DNA of 42,513 bases from a virus: IMG/VR virus record IMGVR_UViG_3300023099_000011, positions 1-42,513 of that record; one strand, 5' to 3'. The notes beneath the pieces are model-generated. The model saw only the letters and a program-made list of their open reading frames with translations, was not told the DNA's origin and made no database searches. Shown one piece after another: positions 1-6,722 of the stretch. The first letter of the stretch is position 1; each line of letters starts with the position of its first letter. Position numbers and translations under genes: made by a program.

Positions 1-120
1 GTCCTTACCGAAAGCAACTACTTGCACTTTTGACAACCCCCTCGGGTGTTGCAGAAAAACAACGTTGCTCTGGAGGAATGTTTCTCGGATGACAACTCGC
101 ATACGGTTACGTGTTGCCAT
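1..120 (-). CDS. partial small protein running off the window edge
   Basis: From ATG at 120 the frame stays open for 40 codons to base 1, overlapping the end of the upstream gene by 14 bp. The peptide begins MATRNRMRVVIRETFLQ and ends VVAFGKD at the edge. If the window is a circularised genome, the frame continues at 42513 as PLFKL and stops with TAA at 42498-42496, giving 45 aa and ending 30 bp before the terminase small subunit. An AAGGA lies 11 nt upstream of the ATG; ATG at 102 (MRVVIRE) is an alternative start. Function unknown. I recognise no domain. Confidence 0.5.
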   Translation of the reverse strand, partial: MATRNRMRVVIRETFLQSNVVFLQHPRGLSKVQVVAFGKD

Positions 121-568
121 TTTGCAACTTATCCTTGAACGCCTGCGCTACCCTCGGCGCCATCTCGGCTATCGACTTAGCCAGGGCGTCGCGCAAGAAA
201 GCCGGAGGGTACGTGGTGCCGTATCCCTTCTCGTCGAACTGCGCGTAACGCGTGGACATAGCCGACGAGAACGCCTTCGACTCTTCCGCCCGGATCCGCT
301 TTGTCTCACTCTCCGCCAAGGGCCGAACGATCTCGTTCGTCTCAACGTCGCCGGCCGCCTCGACCTGCATCGTATCGGCAAACGCCTTGATGCCCGCCGC
401 GCAGCGCGTCATGTACTCGCCCGGCTCGTCGACCATCGTCATGGATACGCCACGCGGCAGCGCGATGACGATGTAGTCGCCGCCCATCTGCCGCTGCGCC
501 TCGGCGCGCATGTTGTCCACCTGGGTCTGCGTCAGGGCCGTGTCGAAGGTCAGGAGCACGATGCGCAT
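107..568 (-). CDS. hypothetical protein, 153 aa
   Basis: ATG at 568 (MRIVLLTFDTAL) is preferred to an upstream ATG because it lies just after the stop of the upstream gene (570-572). The N-terminal 40 residues alternate hydrophobic strands and a helix (VVLL-type start, later YIVIALP), suggesting a small alpha/beta fold. The C-terminal half is helical and charged (ESETKRIRAEESKAF) and ends KDKLQNGNT. There is no signal peptide, membrane span or recognisable catalytic motif. It is the second-last gene before terminase on a circular map. I do not recognise the family. Confidence 0.7.
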   Translation of the reverse strand: MRIVLLTFDTALTQTQVDNMRAEAQRQMGGDYIVIALPRGVSMTMVDEPGEYMTRCAAGIKAFADTMQVEAAGDVETNEIVRPLAESETKRIRAEESKAFSSAMSTRYAQFDEKGYGTTYPPAFLRDALAKSIAEMAPRVAQAFKDKLQNGNT

Positions 569-569
569 G

Positions 570-1061
570 TCAGCCTCCCAGCCTGCCGAGATACTCAGCA
601 TCATGGATTTCACGCATCTGCTTCTGCACATGAGGGATCAGAACCTGTTCCGACGTCAGCTGATCGATCGCCACCGCGTACTGGCCATTGGTCTCGTCGC
701 GACCCAGCGGCGCCACGGCCTGCAGCTCGGTCAGCATGTTGCGATACAGCCACACGTGCGGCGGAATGCCGGCGGGTTCTTCGTCGGGGGTATCGACGTG
801 TTGGACTTCACGCTGCGCCAGCGCCTCGGTGAGTGGCTTGCCGTCGACGGTCCAGCTGTGATGCGGTGCCAACGCTGGTTCAGCCAACGCCGCATCGAGC
901 AGCGCCTGCAGCTCAGCGGCCACCTCGCGGCATTCGTTGGCGTGTACACGGCGGCCGTGGGCTTCCCCTTCTTCGAAGGCGGCCCGCTCGTCCTCGCTTA
1001 TCGCGCGTTGATGCATCTCACGGATGCGGGATTCGATCAATCGTTTAGTTGCTGGTTTCAT
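570..1061 (-). CDS. hypothetical protein, 163 aa
   Basis: The start at 1061 (MKPATKRLIESRIREMH) is fixed by AAGGAG 9 nt upstream; an in-frame upstream ATG lacks such a site. The first 80 residues are strongly helical and charged (RIREMHQRAISEDERAAFEE) and could form a coiled coil. A middle stretch resembles an extended region (PHHSWTVDGKPLTEALAQRE), and the C-terminus returns to helix (PHVQKQMREIHDAEYLGRL). It sits directly upstream of the 153-aa gene, one base apart, so the two are probably co-translated. Family not recognised; a virion-associated or packaging-related role is only suggested by position. Confidence 0.7.
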   Translation of the reverse strand: MKPATKRLIESRIREMHQRAISEDERAAFEEGEAHGRRVHANECREVAAELQALLDAALAEPALAPHHSWTVDGKPLTEALAQREVQHVDTPDEEPAGIPPHVWLYRNMLTELQAVAPLGRDETNGQYAVAIDQLTSEQVLIPHVQKQMREIHDAEYLGRLGG

Positions 1062-1207
1062 GTTGTGCGGCTCCTTGGGAGGGTCTGCACCGGGATGGTG
1101 GCTGCGTCTCACGACGTTGGCATGTGCGGGGTGTTGGTCCTGTGCGTCCTGGGTTGCGATCCTAGTCCACCTGTTGCAGCCTCACCCGCACGACAAGCAT
1201 ACCACCA

Positions 1208-1858
1208 TCACGCGGCGACCACAACCACCCGTGCGGGCGCGCCGGCCACGTTCGTGGTGCCCGCCAGCAGCACCTCCAGGCCTAGCACGGTGACCGCCGC
1301 GCGCTGCACCAGGCGCAACGAACAGCCCGTGGTGGTGCTGGTCACCTTCGTCCACACCTGGTTGCTGGCCGTGGGTGGCTCGGGCTGGATGCTGGGGATC
1401 GCCGCAAAGGCCGACGTGTAGGTGATCGTCACCAGGCCATTGGCGTCGGTCGTGCCCGTGTAGGTGTCGATGCGCTTGGCGTCAACGCCTGCGGGGCCAG
1501 CCGCCCCCGTGGCGCCGGCCGCCCCCGTGGCGCCGGCCGGGCCTGTTGCGCCCGTGGAACCGGCAACGCCCTGCGGGCCTTGAGCGCCAGTCGCACCTGT
1601 CAAGCCTGTTGGTCCTTGCGGACCGGTCAAGCCAATCGGACCTTGCGCACCGACAGCGCCAGTCGCCCCTGTCGCACCGACAGCACCCGTCGCACCGGTC
1701 GATCCCTGCGGCCCGGATGGCCCCGCCACGCCGCGATCGCCCTGTGCTCCTTGGCTACCTACCGGTCCTGTCGCTCCTGCGGCCCCATTCCCGGTCGGCA
1801 GCTCCTTGCGGATGCGCATCAGGATCTTTTTGTAAAACAGGTTCTCGTCGAGGTTCAT
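1208..1858 (-). CDS. collagen-like tail fibre/appendage protein
   Basis: The 216-aa product starts [20 protein letters not shown], followed by about 34 uninterrupted Gly-X-Y triplets ([12 protein letters not shown] and similar), then a C-terminal domain of about 95 residues after GVDAKRID. That domain ([32 protein letters not shown], ends RVVVVAA) looks like the trimerising C-termini of phage fibre proteins. The triplets would form a trimeric collagen-like stalk. The start overlaps the upstream stop as ATGA. It lies well away from the main tail-fibre gene (24269-25732) and next to genes that lead into terminase. Role as a side fibre or head appendage is inferred. Confidence 0.8.
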   Translation of the reverse strand: MNLDENLFYKKILMRIRKELPTGNGAAGATGPVGSQGAQGDRGVAGPSGPQGSTGATGAVGATGATGAVGAQGPIGLTGPQGPTGLTGATGAQGPQGVAGSTGATGPAGATGAAGATGAAGPAGVDAKRIDTYTGTTDANGLVTITYTSAFAAIPSIQPEPPTASNQVWTKVTSTTTGCSLRLVQRAAVTVLGLEVLLAGTTNVAGAPARVVVVAA

Positions 1859-2184
1859 GGCGCATCCAATCCGGCCACCAGGGACCACGCCGAGTCGCCC
1901 ATCCACACGTTGTTCGCCGCCCACGTTGAGGTCTGCCGGACAAAGCGGCCCTTCTGGTCCGGGCCGTAGGTGATCGCGATCTGGTTGCCGTCGGTGTCGT
2001 ACTTCGGTTTGCAGGGCAGCGAGCCGAGGTCGAACATCACCTGGCCGGTGGACTCGGTGATGAGGCCAGCGCCAGCGGCCGGGGCCGTGCGGTCGGCGTA
2101 GGTGCCGTCGGAGAGTCGCACCAGCGCGCGGGCTTTGCCGTCGCCAATGCCGAAAGTGATTTTATCGGGGAGTTCGTCTGCCAT
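1855..2184 (-). CDS. hypothetical protein, likely partner of the collagen-like protein
   Basis: 109 aa, starting [21 protein letters not shown] and ending [11 protein letters not shown]. It is rich in beta-strand-like segments ([25 protein letters not shown]) with no signal peptide or membrane span. The ATGA overlap with the collagen-like gene implies translational coupling, so it may act with that fibre, for example as an attachment or cap protein; this is inference. No strong Shine-Dalgarno precedes the ATG at 2184 (only a GGAGGGTT-like stretch further up in complementary form). Family not recognised. Confidence 0.65.
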   Translation of the reverse strand: MADELPDKITFGIGDGKARALVRLSDGTYADRTAPAAGAGLITESTGQVMFDLGSLPCKPKYDTDGNQIAITYGPDQKGRFVRQTSTWAANNVWMGDSAWSLVAGLDAP

Positions 2185-2267
2185 GGTGCGCCTCGCTGGT
2201 GGTGGAGGGTTAGCGGGAGGGCAGACGAGATTTTACCTCGGGAAACGCGGATGAATCTAGCGAATTG

Positions 2268-2588
2268 TCACTCCACCGGCCACCCGTCGAGGCCAATCTG
2301 CACCTTGGGCCGGTAGGTGCGCCCGTTCTCGTGTGCGGTCTTGGCTTTATGACAAGGTACACAGAGATATTCCAAATTGGCAACATCATCTATCTGGTCA
2401 TCACGCCATCCCATTTGCCCCGCCTTGGCCTTGCTCACCTTGTGGTCGACGTCTCGGCCGGCGACCACCCGGCCTTGCCGCTTGCACTCCTGGCACATGC
2501 CGAGGTCGCGCTCGATCACCTGTGCTCTGACCTTCTCCCACTCGGCACCATACCCACGGGATTGCCGACTTTCCTTTGACCAGGCCAT
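2268..2588 (-). CDS. HNH endonuclease
   Basis: 106 aa from ATG 2588 (MAWSKESRQSRGYGAEWEK), preceded by AAGGA at suitable spacing. The HNH core is visible: CQEC, then VDHKV (the central His/Asp strand), then ANLEYLCVPCHKAKT, giving the Asn and His of the motif plus a CxxC/CxxC zinc-binding pair. Such small HNH proteins often sit near terminase in cos-type phages and assist TerL in genome end formation. Here it is five genes from terminase once the ends are joined. A longer form starting at 2651 (MKMKKKQKKHGRR) has its own GAGGGG site, but that lies inside a hairpin. Confidence 0.88.
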   Translation of the reverse strand: MAWSKESRQSRGYGAEWEKVRAQVIERDLGMCQECKRQGRVVAGRDVDHKVSKAKAGQMGWRDDQIDDVANLEYLCVPCHKAKTAHENGRTYRPKVQIGLDGWPVE

Positions 2589-2653
2589 GTTCTGTTGTCC
2601 TTGTAAAAATTTACGTCTTCCGTGTTTCTTCTGCTTCTTCTTCATCTTCATTC

Positions 2654-2740
2654 TTCACCCCTCTAAAGAGGGGGTGTGAAGTGAAGATTTGAAGAAAGCC
2701 CTTCTTCATTGAATCTTCACGAATCTTCAAGTGAAGAAGG
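2654..2740. repeat. three consecutive hairpins rich in TGAAG/CTTCA
   Basis: Between the primase-helicase and the HNH gene lie three inverted repeats. The first is CTTCACCCCTCT...AGAGGGGGTGTGAAG (2654-2680). The second is GTGAAGATT+TGAAGAA / TTCTTCA+AATCTTCAC with loop AGCCC (2681-2720), 16 paired bases with one 3-nt bulge. The third is CTTCA-AG-TGAAG (about 2725-2736). On the minus strand TGAAGATTC occurs twice at a 10-bp step. No T-run follows, so they do not look like plain terminators. They could be RNA processing sites or protein-binding repeats; the first could also hide the upstream HNH start. Confidence 0.7.
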
Positions 2741-2755
2741 TAATTATTTGCACGT

Positions 2756-4927
2756 TTATTCTTGCGACTTCAGGGTGTAGCGGCTCTCGGCATCTTTCTG
2801 GACGTATCCCAAGGCCTCAAGTTTCTCGATCGCCTTGCCTGCGTCACGCATCCGGTTGTCCACTTTCCCGCGTTGCTCCATGTGAGGGACGGTGGCGCGG
2901 CGGAGGTCTTCATAGTGCATATCGGCGTCAAGATCCGCCGCCTCGGTCAGCACCCGGAGAACCGCGCGGTGGTCGTCCTTGAGCCCGTCCTTGGCGTCTT
3001 CCACCACGGCCGCGCCTGTGCTGTGCTCCACCACGCAAGAGGTGATAGGGTCGCCATCCTCGTCGGTGCCGATCGTCACCACCTGGAGCTTGAAACCCAT
3101 GGCCTTACCCTCGTCGCCGTCCTTGGCCTTGGACAGCTGGATATTGCGGCCCAGCAGCTTGGACCGGGTGACCTCTATCTCGACGTCCATGGCCCCCTTC
3201 AGCCCCGACCAGCCGCGCGCGCCCCGTGAGGCATCCTTGCCGGCGTGGTGGACGAGCAGCACCATAGCCCCCGTCATCTTGTTCAAACCCCGGCAGTGGG
3301 CCAGCACCTTACCCATATCCTCTCCGGAGTTCTCGTTTGCGCCGGCCGACGACTGGGCCAAGGTGTCAAGCACTATGATATCGGCGCCGCCCCATTCCAC
3401 CACCTGCTTGGCCAGCGCCTTGACGTCGTCCTTGAGCAGCATGCTCGGCACGTCACCGATGATCCCGAAGGGCACCTCGGCCAGGTCGACGTCATGGTGC
3501 TGCGCATAGGCCTTGAGACGGCCGCGCGCGCCCATGAGGCCCTCGGCCACCACCAGCACCACCCGGCCCTGCTTCGTGCGCATACCGCGCCACGGCAGGC
3601 CCCGAGCTATGGAGCCTAGCATATCCATAGCGACGAACGACTTGCCCGCCGTCGACTCGCCGTAGATCATCCCCACTTGCGCCTTGGGCAATAGCCCTTT
3701 GATAATCCACTGCTGCGGCGGGCCACTGGCAAACTCGCCCGCCCCGCTCACCGCGAACTTCTCACGGCGCACCGGGGATAGGTCGCGGGCGGCTACTTGC
3801 GCGTCTGGATCAGGGCCTAGATCGTCAAAATCCCCTGATGCATCAACAGGTTGCGGCTCGTCGGGGGCGGCTACCTCGGGCGCGCCGCCGAGCAAGTCTT
3901 CTACCTCGGCGTCGACCGCGCCAGGCGCCACTGGCTCCATCACCTCGAAGTCGTCGCGCAGTTCGTCGTCGATCTGCTTGGCCTTGGCGGCGCCGGCACG
4001 GCAATGGTCCTTCCACAGGTAGCGCAACGCCTTGTCGTAGTCCTGCCGGCGGTGGTCGAGCGCCACTTCCATGGCGTATTCGTTTGCTTCCAAAATGGAC
4101 AGAATTTGCTCGCGTGTGCATCCGGCCTGCGCCAGCGCGACCGAGGTAGCGAACAAAGCCCCGGACCTGTCCCCGCCAGGGTCTGCGCCTTCAGCCAAGA
4201 AGTTGGCCGCGTGCGGCGGCAGGTCCAGATCGGACAGGTCGGGCAGGTCCATGGCGGACATCAGCGGCGGCAGGTGCAAGTCCTCCACCTCGGCCTTGGT
4301 GCGCTGGCGCCGGTACTTGGCCGCCAGGCCCTCCAGCACGCCGGCCGGCGCCGGCCGCACGTCGCGCCGCGATCCGTCCACGCGCTGCCCGGTGATGGTG
4401 ACGAATCGCGCCTGCGTGCCGCCGTAGATCTCGATACCCTGCTGGTGGTCGATTGTATCGGCGTCGATGCCGGCGCGCACCATCACGCGCAACCCGGTGC
4501 CCGACGGCGAGACTTCGGTGTAGCTGTCCAGCTTGGCGATCACCTCGGCGGCCCACGGTGCGATCTCACCGGTGGTGGCGTCGCGGCAGTGGTCCAGGTC
4601 CACGCCGGCCAGGTCGCCAGGGGCGAACACATCGGCGGCGCTGCCGGGGATTTTCTCGCCCGTGATCAAGTAGCCGACGCCGGCGAACTTGCCAGGGTTC
4701 TGCAGGTAGACGGCCATGGCCTTGTGGAAGGGTGCCCAGCCCTTGGTCGACTTCGTCGACAGGCCGGCGCCAGGCCGGTCGATGCGGTGCGGGATCTTCT
4801 CGTACTTTTTCTTCTTCTCGTTCCACACGGCGCGCCACGGCGCCCAGCGTGATGTGTCGAGCATTGATGAGGGAATGCCGTCAACGGCTACGGGCAGGAG
4901 GGTTGGCAATTCGGGTTTGGTAGCCAT
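2756..4927 (-). CDS. primase-polymerase / RecA-like helicase fusion
   Basis: 723 aa. The N-terminal third looks like a bifunctional primase-polymerase domain: GVDLDHC around residue 109 (metal-binding DxD), SPSGTGLRVMVR near 141 and GIEIYGG...TITGQ near 164. The C-terminal half is an AAA_25/RepA-like ATPase: Walker A GESTAGKS at about 423-430, Walker B DIIVLDTLAQ, and an LLVHHAGK sensor-like motif. It should prime and unwind phage DNA. The start is ATG 4927, or GTG 4930, overlapping the upstream TGA. The polymerase partner is on the opposite arm (12628-14955). The extreme C-terminus resembles a winged-helix tail. Confidence 0.9.
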   Translation of the reverse strand: MATKPELPTLLPVAVDGIPSSMLDTSRWAPWRAVWNEKKKKYEKIPHRIDRPGAGLSTKSTKGWAPFHKAMAVYLQNPGKFAGVGYLITGEKIPGSAADVFAPGDLAGVDLDHCRDATTGEIAPWAAEVIAKLDSYTEVSPSGTGLRVMVRAGIDADTIDHQQGIEIYGGTQARFVTITGQRVDGSRRDVRPAPAGVLEGLAAKYRRQRTKAEVEDLHLPPLMSAMDLPDLSDLDLPPHAANFLAEGADPGGDRSGALFATSVALAQAGCTREQILSILEANEYAMEVALDHRRQDYDKALRYLWKDHCRAGAAKAKQIDDELRDDFEVMEPVAPGAVDAEVEDLLGGAPEVAAPDEPQPVDASGDFDDLGPDPDAQVAARDLSPVRREKFAVSGAGEFASGPPQQWIIKGLLPKAQVGMIYGESTAGKSFVAMDMLGSIARGLPWRGMRTKQGRVVLVVAEGLMGARGRLKAYAQHHDVDLAEVPFGIIGDVPSMLLKDDVKALAKQVVEWGGADIIVLDTLAQSSAGANENSGEDMGKVLAHCRGLNKMTGAMVLLVHHAGKDASRGARGWSGLKGAMDVEIEVTRSKLLGRNIQLSKAKDGDEGKAMGFKLQVVTIGTDEDGDPITSCVVEHSTGAAVVEDAKDGLKDDHRAVLRVLTEAADLDADMHYEDLRRATVPHMEQRGKVDNRMRDAGKAIEKLEALGYVQKDAESRYTLKSQE

Positions 4928-5277
4928 CACAGCAGATCCTTAGCGGCTTTACGGGCTTCGTGCTCGGCTAGGACCGCCGCCTTGCGCTTGGCGCGGAAAG
5001 CGAATACCGCTTTGCAATTACGGAAAAAGGCGTCAGCTGATTCAAAAATAAAACTGTCTTGGACTACCGTCCCATCCGCCATTTGGATGCCGAGAATGTC
5101 GTCGTCATCTACAGTGATCTCGGCGATTCCAACAGGGAGGCACCAGGGGCGCTCGCTGCCCTCTTGGATTTCAAAAGCGAAAACGGCGTTGTCTACTGAT
5201 GCTATGTGGCCATCTTCGTGGAGGTAAGCGACAAGGGCAATGGTTCCGGATGGTGCGGGGATAAAGATGCTTGGCAT
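4927..5277 (-). CDS. hypothetical protein, 116 aa
   Basis: Starts MPSIFIPAPSGTIALVAYL and ends EARKAAKDLL. The first 75 residues are predicted strand-rich with a cluster of acidic residues (AEITVDDDDILGIQMADG). The last 35 are a basic helix (FRAKRKAAVLAEHEARKAA). The stop overlaps the primase-helicase start (TGATG), so the two are translationally coupled and it may serve replication. The 5' leader carries a strong hairpin with interleaved pairing (5302-5388), so expression may be controlled at RNA level. Family not recognised. Confidence 0.7.
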   Translation of the reverse strand: MPSIFIPAPSGTIALVAYLHEDGHIASVDNAVFAFEIQEGSERPWCLPVGIAEITVDDDDILGIQMADGTVVQDSFIFESADAFFRNCKAVFAFRAKRKAAVLAEHEARKAAKDLL

Positions 5278-5301
5278 GGCGATTGCTTTCTATAAAAACA
5301 A

Positions 5302-5388
5302 AAGCTCACAGGGTTACGCTCTGACTGCCAAGTCCCGGACCAATCCCGGCGAGCGCTCCCCTGTGAGCTTACTGGTTGTTGACTTGGC
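5302..5388 (-). ncRNA. structured leader RNA: terminator-like hairpin with interleaved second pairing
   Basis: In the minus-strand transcript ahead of the 116-aa gene and the primase-helicase, four blocks alternate: GCCAAGTC (5388-5381), AAGCTCACAGGG (5370-5359), GACTTGGC (5334-5327) and CCCTGTGAGCTT (5313-5302). Blocks two and four form a perfect 12-bp stem, extended inside by GAGCG/CGCTC (5355-5351 with 5321-5317). Blocks one and three pair over 8 bp. The 12-bp stem is followed at once by TTTGTTTTT (5301-5293), as in an intrinsic terminator. The arrangement allows a pseudoknot or two competing folds (attenuator). It matches no riboswitch I recognise. Confidence 0.6.
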
Positions 5389-5433
5389 CCGACTAGCATA
5401 CCCCACTATCGCCGCCGGGCGCAACCCTTTCCG

Positions 5434-6039
5434 CTACGCCTCGACCCCCATCGCCTCGGCCATTTTCATCAGCTTCTGCGCCAGCGCCACCAGCTCGCGC
5501 GCCGGGGTCCCGGGCGGCACGGCCACGTCGATATGGCGCGTCTTGACGTGCTGGACGTCGGGGTTGTCGGCGGCGCGGCGCCGGGGCGCACGGGAGATTC
5601 CCGGTTTCGCGGGAATCGGCGCGGCGACCACCGGCCCGGGCGCGCTGGCCGGCGCCGCCACGTAGTCGCCGACCGCATCCATGGTGGCCAGGCGCAGCGG
5701 CAGGAGCAGGTCGACCAGCGCGTTGATGGCCGCCGCTGGAGGCAGGGCGCCGACGGTCTTGCCGACGCGGCGCGCGCCGATCTTCTCGAACAGGGCCGCC
5801 GAGCGGTTGATGCGACGCATCACGGTCTGGTAGGCCGGGTCCTCGTGGTTGGCGCATGGCCGGCCGGCGTCGGCGTAGACGGTGCGCAGCTCGCGCCGGG
5901 CGTCGAGATCGGCGCTGCCCAGGGTGTGGAAGACGAACAGGGACACGGCCAGCTCGGCCTGCAGCGCTTTGGACGACAGGGCGAACGCACCGGACAGTGC
6001 CTTGACGCAGGCGGTGAAATCATGGGAGGGGGTTGACAT
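5434..6039 (-). CDS. hypothetical phage protein, 201 aa
   Basis: ATG 6039 (MSTPSHDFTACVKALSG) is set by AAGGAG 7 nt upstream; an in-frame ATG 18 bp earlier lacks one. Residues 1-130 are helical and alanine/leucine-rich (ALSSKALQAELAVSLFVFHTLG). A proline/alanine linker (APASAPGPVVAAPIPAKPG) leads to a basic patch (SRAPRRRAADNP) and a C-terminal helical segment (PARELVALAQKLMKMAEAMG). The two-domain layout with a basic linker could suit a DNA- or host-protein-binding early protein, but no family is recognised. A GC-rich hairpin lies in its leader at 6084-6102. Confidence 0.7.
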   Translation of the reverse strand: MSTPSHDFTACVKALSGAFALSSKALQAELAVSLFVFHTLGSADLDARRELRTVYADAGRPCANHEDPAYQTVMRRINRSAALFEKIGARRVGKTVGALPPAAAINALVDLLLPLRLATMDAVGDYVAAPASAPGPVVAAPIPAKPGISRAPRRRAADNPDVQHVKTRHIDVAVPPGTPARELVALAQKLMKMAEAMGVEA

Positions 6040-6083
6040 GGTGAAACTCCTTTTCAAAAGTGATAAATCGGAGTTCCATCATG

Positions 6084-6102
6084 CGCCGGCGCGGGGCCGG
6101 CG
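6084..6102 (-). repeat. GC hairpin in the leader of the 201-aa gene
   Basis: CGCCGGC (6084-6090), loop GCGGG, GCCGGCG (6096-6102): 7 perfect pairs within the 97-nt gap between two minus-strand genes. On the minus strand it is followed by CATGATGG, not a T-run, so it is not a classic terminator. It could mark an mRNA processing or pausing site. Confidence 0.5.
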
Positions 6103-6136
6103 GTTTGTTGATTGTCAGGTGGGCGGGTGACGGATA

Positions 6137-6346
6137 TCAAGGCCGGGGCGCATTGCCCATCACGCGCCGGCGCGCCGCCTCGTAGTCGAGCGGGCCGTTG
6201 GTGTGGATGCCGGCGCGCAACGCTTCACGGTACACTGCAGCGGTGCCCGCATCCGCCGCCTCCAACAGTTCCAGGCACTTGCGCGGGCGCACCAGCGCCA
6301 GCATGGCGAAGGCGATGAACAGGCCGAATAGTTTAATTCGCATCAT
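6137..6346 (-). CDS. small single-span membrane protein, 69 aa
   Basis: Starts MMRIKLFGLFIAFAMLALV, an N-terminal hydrophobic span of about 17 residues followed by RPRK, so the tail is probably cytoplasmic. The remainder is a soluble helix pair ending RRRVMGNAPRP. AAGGAG lies 7 nt before ATG 6346, inside the overlapping upstream 50-aa gene, so the two are coupled. It belongs to the early leftward transcript and could modify the host membrane; function unknown. Confidence 0.65.
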   Translation of the reverse strand: MMRIKLFGLFIAFAMLALVRPRKCLELLEAADAGTAAVYREALRAGIHTNGPLDYEAARRRVMGNAPRP

Positions 6347-6485
6347 GGTTTTTCTCCTTGGTAGGTGGAACCGGGGTCGGCACGGCAGGGGCGTCCGCCT
6401 TCGGCAAGTCGCTGCGGCGGCAAACCCATCCGGCGCCGCAAAGCGGGCAGGTGGTGCCTTTCGGTGGATTCGGGCATTGCTGCAT
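6333..6485 (-). CDS. 50-aa zinc-ribbon-like mini-protein
   Basis: A short frame from ATG 6485 to TAA 6333-6335. It starts MQQCPNPPKGTTCPLCGAGW, continues VCRRSDLPKAD and ends with a proline-rich tail TPVPPTKEKNHDAN. Cys4, Cys13, Cys16 and Cys22 (C-x8-CPLC-x5-C) could bind one zinc ion. GGAG stands 7 nt upstream of the ATG, and the frame overlaps the next gene's start by 14 bp and supplies that gene's AAGGAG, so translation of both looks organised. Function unknown; small zinc proteins of this type often bind nucleic acid or host proteins. Confidence 0.55.
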   Translation of the reverse strand: MQQCPNPPKGTTCPLCGAGWVCRRSDLPKADAPAVPTPVPPTKEKNHDAN

Positions 6486-6488
6486 GAT

Positions 6489-6722
6489 CTATCTCCAAAG
6501 TAATTTCAAACGCGACGCCTTGACGTCAGGGTGGATGCGGCCGGCGCATATATCGCGCACGGCCTCGGCTCCGAGCAGGGTGCTGTAGCGCTCGACGCAC
6601 TGGGCCATGGACAGCAGCCCATATTCATAATCCCAGCGCACAGCGGCCACCACGCGGGCCGGGGTGGGGTTGCCGGCCGTGCGCGGCGGGATCAGGCGCG
6701 GGATGACGAGCTGGGCGGTCAT
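6489..6722 (-). CDS. hypothetical protein, 77 aa
   Basis: Starts MTAQLVIPRLIPPRTAGNPT and ends VKASRLKLLWR. The middle (ARVVAAVRWDYEYGLLSMA) looks helical, followed by AQCVERYSTLLGAEAVRDIC. It is basic overall and has no membrane span. ATGA overlap with the upstream 310-aa gene and close spacing to the 50-aa gene place it in the early leftward operon. Family not recognised. Confidence 0.65.
   Translation of the reverse strand: MTAQLVIPRLIPPRTAGNPTPARVVAAVRWDYEYGLLSMAQCVERYSTLLGAEAVRDICAGRIHPDVKASRLKLLWR

Noticed and set aside
14-25. GCAACTACTTGC near base 20 as another operator for the terminase genes
   Set aside because: It has a TACTTGC half-site but only short arms, and no -10 element is found at suitable spacing on the minus strand.
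1491-1790. Short regular DNA repeats that might suggest a CRISPR array
   Set aside because: They encode uninterrupted Gly-X-Y triplets of a collagen-like protein; there are no fixed repeats with unique spacers and no cas genes.
2741-2765. Degenerate operator-like TTATTTGCACG/TTCTTGCG after the primase-helicase
   Set aside because: Too many mismatches to CAAGTAAATACTTG and no convincing promoter around it.
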